From Methanocella_A sp049676595 (GTDB taxonomy: Archaea > Halobacteriota > Methanocellia > Methanocellales > Methanocellaceae), in contig NZ_CP187259.1 of NCBI RefSeq assembly GCF_049676595.1, positions 3,410,001 through 3,474,000 on the forward strand: DNA of 64,000 nt. Direction: 5' to 3'. The first letter of the stretch is position 1, and the number at the start of each line of letters is the position of its first letter. Below, one piece after another: positions 1-7,691 of the stretch. Both the position numbers and the translations under genes were made by a program. Below the pieces are notes generated by a model. That model saw only the letters and a list, made by a program, of their open reading frames with translations, had not been told where the DNA came from and did not search any database.

Positions 1-2
1 TC

Positions 3-617
3 TCGGGCCAGATTCCGGTAAAAACGGCATGGGTCTACATGGGATTGCTTTTCGCCACGGCGCTCGCCATCTCGTTCTGGCTGAGCCCGGTCCTGTTTGC
101 CTGCTTCCTGACCGGCATCGTGGTCGGCGGCATAATGTACTCCCATCCCCGGTTCAGGTTCAAAGACCTGCCCGGAGTTGCCATGCTGGACATGGCCATC
201 TGCTTCTCGCTGGAGTCGATCGGCGTGTGGAGCTTATACGCCCCGATCGATGGCACTGCCCTGCTAGTCGCAGCGTACGTCTTCGTCCTGACCTTCTGCC
301 TCACCTTCATGAAGGACTTCAAAGACGTGGCCGGGGATATCAGCTCTCTGCCCCTCCTGCTGGGCTCGGCCGGAGCGGCCAAAGTCTGCTGCATACTGGC
401 CCTGCTGCCGATTCTTCCTCTCGCGTACCTGGCCCTGCAGTACCAGTTCCTGGTGCTGGCTATCCTCATCTACCTGCTGGCAGCCGGTAGGTGTATCACG
501 GTCTTGCTGGGTGACCCGGTTAAAGAGGGGGTGAAACTCAAGGGCAGGATGATCACGGCGCTGACGGTGCCGAATTTTGTGATGCTACTGCTGGCGATAG
601 TTGGACTGTGGGTTTAA
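3..617 (+). CDS. UbiA-family prenyltransferase-like membrane protein, 5' truncated
   Basis: The frame is open from the first bases of the window, so the N-terminus lies outside it. The visible 204 residues are strongly hydrophobic with about six membrane segments. The cytoplasmic-loop motif KDFKDVAGD resembles the second aspartate-rich motif of UbiA-type prenyltransferases, which move isoprenoid chains onto acceptors in the membrane. The first Asp-rich motif would lie upstream and cannot be checked. The substrate is unknown; archaeal relatives serve lipid, quinone or heme/chlorin-type pathways. A second, complete UbiA protein lies at 55709-56590. The family call is moderate. Confidence 0.6.
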   Translation, partial: SGQIPVKTAWVYMGLLFATALAISFWLSPVLFACFLTGIVVGGIMYSHPRFRFKDLPGVAMLDMAICFSLESIGVWSLYAPIDGTALLVAAYVFVLTFCLTFMKDFKDVAGDISSLPLLLGSAGAAKVCCILALLPILPLAYLALQYQFLVLAILIYLLAAGRCITVLLGDPVKEGVKLKGRMITALTVPNFVMLLLAIVGLWV

Positions 618-689
618 TGCAATCATGGTTCAATTTTTTTTACAGTCGATCGACTATCCATATGATATTTTAAAGGTCTTTCTGCATCG

Positions 690-970
690 CCGTCCTTAGT
701 CCGACCTATCCCGTCCTCCTTGGCCTCTGTACCTCCTTAAACCTCCCTTTAAAAATTCCTCCTTAAACCTCCGTCTACCTCCAAGACCTACCTCCTTTCC
801 TCCAGTGCCTCCTTTTACACGGAATTTTTCGGGGATCGCATGAGTAAGCAAAACGTTGAGGAAACGGAGGTACATGGAGGTTCGGAGGTAGGTCATGGAG
901 GTACATGGAGGTCAGAGAGGAATTAAAAAAAGAGGTCAGGGAGGTACAGAGGTCAGGGAGGACGATTGAA
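690..970. repeat. GGAGG-type nonamer-periodic inverted repeat block
   Basis: The first half (about 696-820) is a run of CCTCC-containing units such as TACCTCCTT and AAACCTCCG. The second half (about 855-965) is a run of GGAGG units such as GGAGGTACA. Successive units are mostly 9 bp apart. The halves are oppositely oriented around a short A/T-rich centre, so the block could fold into a long imperfect hairpin. Open frames across it are by-products of the periodicity. The same type of sequence forms the outer arms of the composite elements near 32.3, 34.8 and 56.8 kb. Confidence 0.75.
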
Positions 971-1029
971 CAGAGCAGACCGAAATAGGGAGCGTTGGTC
1001 TGAAGTATACCAAACGGTTTTGAAAATCG

Positions 1030-1305
1030 TCATTTACTGGCACTCATCCCCTCGATAAATCTCCTGTATGCTACGTACAAGAGTATTAGCAGACCGGTGA
1101 AAAAGAAAAGGCCACCTATGTAAGTTATGAGCACGACGTCGTTCCCACTTACGTCCGGGATAGGAGTAGTTGTTCCTGTGAGTAAAAACAGTAGAATCTG
1201 GAAAAGAAATGGCCCGAACATGATGGAAATACCGATGAATGCAACGGCGTCCAGGTAATCTTTCTCACGGGCCACGATAACTGGCCTCCGCACTTGTCCG
1301 GACAT
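1030..1305 (-). CDS. Small two-TM membrane protein
   Basis: This is a 91-residue protein with a short charged N-terminus and two hydrophobic helices (about residues 20-43 and 57-80), followed by a basic tail (YRRFIEG). No family is recognised. It lies 82 bp downstream of the NEW3-like gene on the same strand and may be the last gene of that ABC operon. A role as a small membrane partner of the exporter is only a guess from position. Confidence 0.55.
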   Translation of the reverse strand: MSGQVRRPVIVAREKDYLDAVAFIGISIMFGPFLFQILLFLLTGTTTPIPDVSGNDVVLITYIGGLFFFTGLLILLYVAYRRFIEGMSASK

Positions 1306-1387
1306 AAGTCGTACCTATTCTTGCTGCTTTTCGGCACATCAAAAAAGCAAGAAGATTAAGGACATTATCGGTTTCCATTATATTACC

Positions 1388-2731
1388 TCATCTGCGACCG
1401 TATTTCCACACGATGAAGCCGAAAGCCAGGATCGCTAACAGGGCTATGCCGATGCCTATGCCGAGCCATGAATTGCTCCTGCTTACGCTGGCTTCGACGT
1501 ACTTCTGCTCCGTCTTCGCCTCGTTGCTCACTGCACGCATATACAGCCTTTCAGTACCCTCGGAAGCATCGGCTTTAGCCGTTATCTTGATCACGAACCG
1601 CTTCGACTCTCCCGGGGCAAGCTCGGTCGCTTCGCGAGTCACTACCTCTGCGTTCAGGGAGTCTGGCACGTCGTCGCTGCCGATGTCTATCCTTACACTG
1701 GAAAGCTTACCCGAGCCATTATTTTTAACATAGACGTCGACATTTTTACTCGTCCCGGCAGCGAGGCTGAGGTTCTCCGGCATGGAGAACTCTAACTTAT
1801 AATCTGTATCCGTCGTAGAGTCCACGTACAGCTGGACCTGGCCCACGTCACTTTCGCTGCCGGCGATAATGATAATCACGTTATTGCCCGTCGATAACGG
1901 AGTAGTCTTCACCTGGAAGGTCTTCGACGAACCTTTCTCGACAAACACCCTGCTGATCACGTCCGAGCCGGATAACAGCTGGACGTTCCACCCGGCGGGA
2001 GCATCCTTCACGCTGACAGCGTACGACTTATCCACGATACCATTATTGGTCAGAGTGACATCGAAGGTAGCTGACTGGTTTACTTTGACAACTTTTCCAG
2101 GATAATCGGAAGTCAACTTGACGCCGTTCAAACTAGTAATATTATTGTCAGTGGCGATTGGCAAATACCCTATGTACAGTGAACTGTCCAGCACATGGTA
2201 TCCTGCTCCCTTGTCATCCATGACAGTTTGCTGGTAGAATGGTGCTCTGACCGTAACGCTGTAATATCCGTTGGACACCGGTATGCTGAACACACCGTTA
2301 TCGTTCGTGCCGCCGATGTACGACTTTTCAGTCTCCTTGTTAGTGATCGTGACTGCAGCATCTTTCTTAGGGAGACCGGTGGCCGAGTCGATCACTGTGC
2401 CGCTGAGCGAGTAGAGGTTGGTGAGTGTGATAGTTACTGTGGAATCATCGCCGATCGTAGCAGTGCCGCTTCCGCTTGCATACCCGGTTTTTGCGGCAGT
2501 GAAATAGTACTGGCCAGGTGGTAGTGAGAAGTTGCCGATGCCGTTCAGATCGGTTTGTGTCGAATAGGTGGCGCCGTTGACCTGCACGGAGATAAGGGCC
2601 CCGCTGACCGCCCCGTTCTTATCCTTCACCAGGACAGTGATGGGCGAGTCGGCAAGGACAGAGGTGGGGGTGGTAACAAAAAATAAGGATAGGAGGATAG
2701 GGATAAGGAGGATTGAGGACGAGAGCTTCAT
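1388..2731 (-). CDS. Membrane-anchored NEW3 / carboxypeptidase-regulatory-like domain protein
   Basis: The 447-residue protein begins with a signal peptide (about residues 1-27). Two carboxypeptidase regulatory-like beta-sandwich repeats follow (about 30-105 and 107-190; repeats of the type G-x-V-x-D-x-x-T-G-x-P). Two regions resembling the NEW3 domain (about 205-310 and 312-420) come next, with motifs such as LTNNGIVDKSY and VKNNGSGKL. A C-terminal membrane helix (about 424-442) and a basic tail end the protein. It should sit outside the cell, anchored in the membrane. Its start overlaps the ABC ATPase stop by 4 bp (ATGA), so the two are translationally coupled. This suggests an extracellular accessory part of the transporter or a carbohydrate/surface binding protein. 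Confidence 0.75.
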   Translation of the reverse strand: MKLSSSILLIPILLSLFFVTTPTSVLADSPITVLVKDKNGAVSGALISVQVNGATYSTQTDLNGIGNFSLPPGQYYFTAAKTGYASGSGTATIGDDSTVTITLTNLYSLSGTVIDSATGLPKKDAAVTITNKETEKSYIGGTNDNGVFSIPVSNGYYSVTVRAPFYQQTVMDDKGAGYHVLDSSLYIGYLPIATDNNITSLNGVKLTSDYPGKVVKVNQSATFDVTLTNNGIVDKSYAVSVKDAPAGWNVQLLSGSDVISRVFVEKGSSKTFQVKTTPLSTGNNVIIIIAGSESDVGQVQLYVDSTTDTDYKLEFSMPENLSLAAGTSKNVDVYVKNNGSGKLSSVRIDIGSDDVPDSLNAEVVTREATELAPGESKRFVIKITAKADASEGTERLYMRAVSNEAKTEQKYVEASVSRSNSWLGIGIGIALLAILAFGFIVWKYGRR

Positions 2732-3663
2732 TCTTTCACCTGGACTGGACGGGTTACCTCTAAGAAAATTTCATTCAGGGTGGGCCGGTACACGTCTAAT
2801 TCAGTAACGAGGCCGCCAGTCCTGCAGATGGCCCTGGATACGTCCTCCGAGACGTCCTGCGAAGCGTTGATCACGTAGAAACCATTATTTCTTGCCACCG
2901 TGGAGATGCCGGAAATGCCAGTGAGAGAGTTCCTTATGACCGGCTCGTCCAGTTCCTTCACCCTGAGCTTGAGCTGGTAGCCCTGCCGCCTGGAGAATTG
3001 ATCTACTAATTGATCGACGTTGCCGCAGATCTTCATCTCGCCGTTCACGATGATGCCGATACGATCACAGATTGCCTCTACCTCAGGCATGACGTGACTT
3101 GTAAGAAAGATGGTTTTACCCTTCGCCTTCATCTCCAGCATAAGATTACGGAAGTCCTCCGCACCCTGGGGATCTATGCCAGCTGTAGGCTCGTCGAACA
3201 TCATCACCTGGGGATCATGGACTATCACCTGGGCTACGCCTAACCTTTGCTTCATACCCTTGCTGAATTTGCCGACCTTCTTATGCTTGGCGTCGTGAAG
3301 ACCGACCTTATCCAGAGTCTTATCCACCTTCTCCTCCAGCTCCTTACCATGTATGTCGTACAATTCGCAGTAGAATTCGAGGTTCTGCCACGCAGTCTGG
3401 TTATCGTAGAAACCGTACGGATCAGGGAGAACGCCGCAGGACTTTCTCACGTCCAGAACCTGGTGGATAATATCAAACCCGGCAACTTTACCGGTGCCAG
3501 AGGTCGGCTGCACTAATCCGAGCAACATCTTCATTGTTGTGCTCTTGCCCGCACCATTAGGGCCGAGGAAGCCGAAGATCTCTCCTTTGCCCACATTGAA
3601 AGACAGATTGTTGACAACTGGTTTCTGATCGTATAGCTTAGTCAGGCTCTGAACTTCGATCAC
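2728..3663 (-). CDS. ABC transporter ATP-binding protein (ABC-2 type exporter)
   Basis: The 311-residue nucleotide-binding subunit has Walker A GPNGAGKST (about residues 35-43), the Q-loop region, a signature FSKGMKQR, Walker B VMMFDEPTAGIDP and the switch histidine in TSHVMPE. The C-terminal domain resembles the DrrA/CcmA-like or NatA-like class that drives ABC-2 permeases. It overlaps its neighbours by 4 bp on both sides, forming an operon of wHTH regulator, ATPase and NEW3-like protein. No permease is in this operon. Two ABC-2 permeases are encoded on the other strand at 5972-7647 and are the likely partners. Confidence 0.92.
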   Translation of the reverse strand: MIEVQSLTKLYDQKPVVNNLSFNVGKGEIFGFLGPNGAGKSTTMKMLLGLVQPTSGTGKVAGFDIIHQVLDVRKSCGVLPDPYGFYDNQTAWQNLEFYCELYDIHGKELEEKVDKTLDKVGLHDAKHKKVGKFSKGMKQRLGVAQVIVHDPQVMMFDEPTAGIDPQGAEDFRNLMLEMKAKGKTIFLTSHVMPEVEAICDRIGIIVNGEMKICGNVDQLVDQFSRRQGYQLKLRVKELDEPVIRNSLTGISGISTVARNNGFYVINASQDVSEDVSRAICRTGGLVTELDVYRPTLNEIFLEVTRPVQVKE

Positions 3664-4004
3664 GCTAACTCACCCACTGCTCTCTTCATATCGGATTTTA
3701 TCCCGCCGATTTCTTCATGCCCTTTTTCTGTAATCATATACTCAGTCCTCGCCCCTTTTTCCACTTCTATCACGAGCCCTCTGCCCACCAGCGACTTTTT
3801 GTACAGGTGGCGTTTTCCGTCTCCCTTGAGATTTCTCCGCACCGTCGCCCGGTCAGCCAGGCAAGTTTTCGCTATAGCCATTATCCCGGCAGATTCCCAA
3901 CATCCTGTCTTTGATTTCAAGGAGTCGAGGTATAGAAGTATCAGCGTCTGGGTGTCGATGACTTCCTTCAAACATTCAGTAACGAGCATAGTTCTATTTT
4001 CCAC
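3660..4004 (-). CDS. Winged-helix transcriptional regulator
   Basis: This 114-residue protein has a helical N-terminal part and a helix-turn-helix-like segment (about residues 42-60, IAKTCLADRATVRRNL). A wing-like stretch (LVIEVEKGARTEYMITEKGHEEI) is typical of MarR/PadR-like archaeal wHTH proteins. It is the first gene of the operon with the ABC ATPase and its stop overlaps the ATPase start, so it probably controls that operon. The effector is unknown. Confidence 0.65.
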   Translation of the reverse strand: MENRTMLVTECLKEVIDTQTLILLYLDSLKSKTGCWESAGIMAIAKTCLADRATVRRNLKGDGKRHLYKKSLVGRGLVIEVEKGARTEYMITEKGHEEIGGIKSDMKRAVGELA

Positions 4005-4049
4005 CGATCAACTTATCGTATTTCAGTCGAGAGCTTGCTAAACACTAAT

Positions 4050-4070
4050 TTTCAATATTGTATATATTAT
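4050..4070 (-). promoter_or_regulatory. TATA-like promoter for the wHTH/ABC operon
   Basis: The A/T-rich stretch with a TATATA core lies about 50 bp upstream of the regulator start on the minus strand. It is the only good TATA candidate between 4005 and 4130. The assignment is by position and composition only. Confidence 0.4.
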
Positions 4071-4251
4071 TAACTTCGATTAATCTTCAGGAAAAATTAA
4101 CAGGAGTATAAGTCACTGCCTGAAAACTTGTTTACCGCTCCTGGTGTAACGCATTATTACTCGCCAGTCAGCCTCTCAGCGATAACCGTATCTTATTATC
4201 TTTTTTAAAAAAACTACTCGATATCTGGATTTTTTTATTTATCGACTAACT

Positions 4252-4268
4252 TGACAATATATATATTA
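4252..4268 (+). promoter_or_regulatory. TATA box upstream of the FilR1-type regulator
   Basis: An alternating ATATATAT run lies about 45 bp before the chosen ATG at 4309. Transcription starting about 25 bp downstream would begin near 4285. That would leave the alternative upstream ATG at 4279 outside the transcript and favours the later start. Confidence 0.5.
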
Positions 4269-4308
4269 CTTCTTCCATATGGTTCCCGGGTTATTTTGGG
4301 GAATACTG

Positions 4309-5091
4309 ATGGATGCTGAAAGGCTGCTAAAGCTTACGACGTTGTCGGACATGAGAAAGAGCTTACTATACAAGCTGATCGAAGGGCCTGCATCTCTTGT
4401 CGACATAAAAGAACACTTCAACATCACGTCAGCTAACGCAATCCCGCGCCTCAAGGACCTGACGGAACTGAACCTGGTTATCAGGGAAGACGGCAAATAC
4501 CGCCTGACATCAACCGGGCTGATCCTGGCTAAAAGGCTACGGGGAATGGATAGTCTTGCGCAAATCCTCGTGAAGGGCGATCAGTTCCTGAACGGGCACG
4601 ACTTATCCCCTATACCGGACCAACTGCTGGAAAGGATCGACGAGCTGGGAGATTACTGCATTATCAGCAACGAAATGGATAATATTACCGCCACTCATGA
4701 CCAGATCTACAATCGGTTACCGGGGTCAAAACAGATTATTGGTATATCACCCGTGCTAACTCAGTCCTATCCGGAGATTTACCTTGCCCAGGCAAAGCTG
4801 GGGATTCCAGTATCGCTCATTGTCACGGAAAAGGTGCTTATAAGAATCGAAGCAAACTATTCGGATTTTCTGGAATCGTACCTGAGTAATGATAATGCAA
4901 AGATGTACGCAGTGGAAGATGTAAAACTGGCCTTGGTTGTGACGAATGACTTTTTATCGATGTACCTGTACAACAACGGCGGCAGTTTGGATATCATGAA
5001 CAGTATCATAACATTCGATGAATCAGCAACAAAATGGGGTGTTGAGTTGTTCGCCGAATATCTGGGCAAAGCGCGGGAAATCAAGGGCTAA
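4309..5091 (+). CDS. FilR1 (DUF1724)-type methanogen transcriptional regulator
   Basis: The 260-residue protein has an N-terminal winged HTH (about residues 10-75; LVDIKEHFNITSANAIPRLKDL, then a wing with YRLTSTG). A C-terminal alpha/beta domain of the FilR1 type common in methanogen regulators follows. It contains the phrase IIGISPVLTQSYPEIYLAQAKLG cut short by variable loops, and a terminal GVELFAEYLGKARE. It likely binds DNA in response to a small ligand. The start was set at 4309 because the TATA box lies too close to the ATG at 4279. It stands alone between a minus-strand ABC ATPase operon and a plus-strand permease operon, and could regulate either. Confidence 0.8.
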   Translation: MDAERLLKLTTLSDMRKSLLYKLIEGPASLVDIKEHFNITSANAIPRLKDLTELNLVIREDGKYRLTSTGLILAKRLRGMDSLAQILVKGDQFLNGHDLSPIPDQLLERIDELGDYCIISNEMDNITATHDQIYNRLPGSKQIIGISPVLTQSYPEIYLAQAKLGIPVSLIVTEKVLIRIEANYSDFLESYLSNDNAKMYAVEDVKLALVVTNDFLSMYLYNNGGSLDIMNSIITFDESATKWGVELFAEYLGKAREIKG

Positions 5092-5337
5092 GGGAAAGAC
5101 TCCCCGGGCCAGATCGCGCTCATATTAATATTCAGGGTAGCCGCAGTCCCTTGTATGTAAACACTATAGGGTTATTAGGTGAATCTACCGGAGATTATCA
5201 CAACAGACAATTGAGGCATTATTATCAGGCCGACATGGACAGTACGATGCTCGGATTGCAGTCGATCGTCTCGAATATCTCTTGGCGGTATATACTTAGA
5301 AGCATCAATTGTTAACTATATTTTCTATATAAAGATG

Positions 5338-5356
5338 GTGGTGGTAATACCACCAC
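5338..5356. promoter_or_regulatory. Perfect inverted repeat, candidate operator
   Basis: The arms GTGGTGGT and ACCACCAC are separated by AAT. The repeat sits immediately upstream of the TATA box at 5359-5367, where the BRE element would be. A dimeric repressor or activator bound here would directly affect TFB/TBP recruitment for the secreted-protein/permease operon. The FilR1-type regulator at 4309 is a natural candidate, but this is inference. Confidence 0.55.
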
Positions 5357-5358
5357 AA

Positions 5359-5367
5359 TTATAAATA
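5359..5367 (+). promoter_or_regulatory. TATA box (TTATAAATA)
   Basis: This is a good archaeal TATA element, about 95 bp upstream of the secreted-protein start. The predicted transcript would have a leader of about 65-70 nt containing a GGAAG ribosome-binding candidate at 5441-5445. Confidence 0.55.
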
Positions 5368-5455
5368 TTTTAAGTTGCTATTCTCCAATGTAATCGCTTG
5401 AATGGCGGTCGACTGTAAAGGTTGGCCACAGGGCGGTTAAGGAAGTTTGATATGA

Positions 5456-5935
5456 TTGATTAAGAAGAACAGAATCGTAATGCTGGTGCTTGCCGCAGCC
5501 GTGCTCGCGGTGATAACCAGCGGAAGCGCAAGTGCGGCCACCTATTATTATAGCGGAACCTCGGAATCCTACTTTATCAGCTCTTCTGACTATAATCAGC
5601 TGGGAACCTCATTTGGCCTTCAGAACGTACACCGCGGAGATATTCTCAACTGGCATGTTAGGATGTTTAACTGGGCTAACCACGATCTCGGTGGCCAGGT
5701 AGGTGGAAGTGGCATCAATAAAGCTACTTACATTGGCGATGGGTTGTTCTCAAATAACGTCGGATGTACTATATCCACCGCTCAACCGTATGAGGTTGAT
5801 CATCCGGCCAGAGTAGCAAAAACTGGCAGTTACTACATCGATGATTACCAGTGCTATTTCGACGGAGGCCGCTCTTACACCTTGATGTTTGGTACTCCCT
5901 ACCCACCTAATACAAAGGGATTTGATTGTACGTAA
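5456..5935 (+). CDS. Secreted protein of unknown function
   Basis: The 159-residue protein has a clear signal peptide (about residues 1-27, hydrophobic LVLAAAVLAVITSGSASA with an AxA-type cleavage site). The mature part is rich in Tyr, Gly, Asn and Asp, with three cysteines. No family was recognised. The frame needs a TTG start at 5456, since the nearby ATG at 5452 reads ATG-ATT-GAT-stop. Removing one base here would give an ATG-led signal peptide, so either a TTG start or a small sequence change is possible. The two permease genes follow at once, so it may be exported by or associated with that transporter. Confidence 0.6.
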   Translation: MIKKNRIVMLVLAAAVLAVITSGSASAATYYYSGTSESYFISSSDYNQLGTSFGLQNVHRGDILNWHVRMFNWANHDLGGQVGGSGINKATYIGDGLFSNNVGCTISTAQPYEVDHPARVAKTGSYYIDDYQCYFDGGRSYTLMFGTPYPPNTKGFDCT

Positions 5936-5971
5936 AAAGTGATAATTAATTATTTTTTTGAGGTTGTATAT

Positions 5972-6814
5972 ATGGGTAACACTCTTGTTATTGCCCGGAA
6001 AGAATTCGCTGATTTGTTGAGCAATCGTTGGGTGTTAATAGCGATTATTGCTCTTCTTATCTATGTCAGTTCATGGGCTTATGATTTTTACAATGTTCTA
6101 AACGGGGCTTTGCCCGGGGCGCAACTCATGTTTCAGGACAACCTCGGAATTGCGGCTATAAATTATGTGTTCTTCGCACTTTGCTGGTTTGGAAGTATCC
6201 TGGGTATCGTCATCGGCTGCTCTACAATCTCCTCGGAGCGAATCGGTAGCGCGCTTAATACGCTCACTGTAAAACCGGTGTACCGCGATACAATTATCAA
6301 CGGAAAGCTCCTTGGTTCGCTAATGTTCATCACATCTGTAATCGTTCTCTTTATTGCTATCTATACTGCTGAGCTTTTCTCTCTCTGCGGAGGTTCTATA
6401 GCTCCGTTCTTGTCAGATTATTTTTCCAGGCTGCCCTTTGTATTTTTGTTCGTTATGGTCTTTATCCTGGTATTTTTTGCCCTGTCTTTGCTAATCTCGC
6501 TACTGGTCAAGGATCAATCTTTCGCTATGATTCTAAGTACGTTGACTGTGTACGTTTCAATGAAATTTGCGACGGTGGTATCTGCTAACCTGAAAAATCT
6601 ATTCCCTGATAATAAACTCATTGATCTTGTCAGTTCTTTTTCCCCATATACCCTAATGTGGGACGGGGGTCTGCAGTACAGGTTTATGGATACCAAGATA
6701 GGCGCCTGGGACGCGTTCACAGTGGTTCTCCCGGATTTTGTCAGGCTACTGCTGCTTATAGTAGCTGTATTGTTTTTGAGCTATACTGTCTTTGTAAGGA
6801 GCGACCTATCGTGA
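5972..6814 (+). CDS. ABC-2 type transporter permease
   Basis: The 280-residue polytopic protein has about six membrane helices. After the second helix it has the NosY/ABC-2-type loop SSERIGSALNTLTVKPVYR followed by a GKLLG motif. The start at 5972 is chosen over earlier codons because GAGGTT at 5960-5965 gives well-placed ribosome binding. It overlaps the second permease by 4 bp (GTGA), so the two probably form a heterodimeric channel. No ATPase is encoded in this operon; the nearest is at 2728-3663 on the other strand. Confidence 0.85.
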   Translation: MGNTLVIARKEFADLLSNRWVLIAIIALLIYVSSWAYDFYNVLNGALPGAQLMFQDNLGIAAINYVFFALCWFGSILGIVIGCSTISSERIGSALNTLTVKPVYRDTIINGKLLGSLMFITSVIVLFIAIYTAELFSLCGGSIAPFLSDYFSRLPFVFLFVMVFILVFFALSLLISLLVKDQSFAMILSTLTVYVSMKFATVVSANLKNLFPDNKLIDLVSSFSPYTLMWDGGLQYRFMDTKIGAWDAFTVVLPDFVRLLLLIVAVLFLSYTVFVRSDLS

Positions 6815-7647
6815 ACATTATCACTGCTGGAGTGCCTGTGTACAAGCTAGCAAAGCTCGAGTTCATACGAGTCCTAACCCACCCACTCACCCTCATAATA
6901 GGCGTTTTTGTGCTGGTGATCGCTTTTCTCTGCGGCGCCGGGGGGGCGGTCAACCTAAGTAAGTTTGAAGCATGGGGAACTCACCCTGAGGATGTATTCT
7001 TCATCGGCTTTGGCAACTCTCTGGCTGCCATCTCGATGATATGCATGGTTATGGCCATATTTTTAAGCGTCACAGCGATACCCTCCGAGCGGTGGAAGAG
7101 CTCACTTAACGTGCTATTGACAAAGCCGGTATATCGGAGGGATTTCGTACTTGGGAAATTTGCCGGGCTATCCGTTTTCATGTTCCTCTTTAACACTTTC
7201 ACCATCCTGGCTACTGGTCTCATGCTGATCATCTTCTTCCGGGAACCCGCGTCCGGGCTTGAGTTCGGGTGGAGACTTATAGCCTATATTCTTGTCTTAT
7301 CCCTATCCTGCTCGATAGTCATTGCCCTGAACATGTTATTCAGCCTCATATCCCGTAACATTCTCTTTGTCACAGCGATCTCGGTAATTTATGTTTTTTT
7401 TGACTGGATCTGGTACAACGACCGGCTTCTGGGCACTGGTATTCTCTCACTGATCTCTCCCATGAACTTGTATTACAAGTTCATCAAACCCTTCGGGGGT
7501 GACTCATACGCAGCGCTCTTTAACACGACGATCACAATGGGACAGTGGTTAGACGCAGTCCTGCCGTACCTTGTCATTCTGCTTATTGAAATAGCTGCAC
7601 TACTGCTGATCGAGATATATCTGTTCTCAAGAGAAGATACTACATAG
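6811..7647 (+). CDS. ABC-2 type transporter permease (second)
   Basis: The 278-residue membrane protein is homologous to its upstream neighbour: the loop IPSERWKSSLNVLLTKPVYRRDFVLGKFAG-like segment matches the same ABC-2 pattern (E-x-x-x-SL-x-x-LL-x-P-x-x-R). The start is the GTG at 6811, which overlaps the previous stop. The frame stays open upstream to 6658 but that part is internal to the first permease and not a real extension. It should form the exporter with the first permease and an ATPase supplied in trans. Confidence 0.85.
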   Translation: MNIITAGVPVYKLAKLEFIRVLTHPLTLIIGVFVLVIAFLCGAGGAVNLSKFEAWGTHPEDVFFIGFGNSLAAISMICMVMAIFLSVTAIPSERWKSSLNVLLTKPVYRRDFVLGKFAGLSVFMFLFNTFTILATGLMLIIFFREPASGLEFGWRLIAYILVLSLSCSIVIALNMLFSLISRNILFVTAISVIYVFFDWIWYNDRLLGTGILSLISPMNLYYKFIKPFGGDSYAALFNTTITMGQWLDAVLPYLVILLIEIAALLLIEIYLFSREDTT

Positions 7648-7691
7648 GGCTCATGGAAAAACTCTTATAGGTAAGTTTTCGGGTGATTGAA

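Larger units (their letters stand above)
5092..5455. other. Intergenic region with operator and promoter, no gene seen
   Basis: No credible coding frame is present. The region holds A/T-rich stretches, a perfect GTGGTGGT inverted repeat with an adjacent TATA box (listed separately), and a segment near 5431-5448 (GGGCGGTTAAGGAAGTTT) that recurs in near-identical form at 9261-9278. Confidence 0.6.

Noticed and set aside
696..896. Open frame of 66 codons on the minus strand through the GGAGG block
   Set aside because: It follows the repeat sequence, has Gly/Arg-rich low complexity, and has no ribosome site. The 9-bp period keeps all frames open. It is not a gene.
6658..6811. N-terminal extension of the second permease upstream of 6811
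   Set aside because: It would overlap the first permease by 150 bp with sequence unlike any permease. The GTG at 6811 gives the usual 4-bp overlap.
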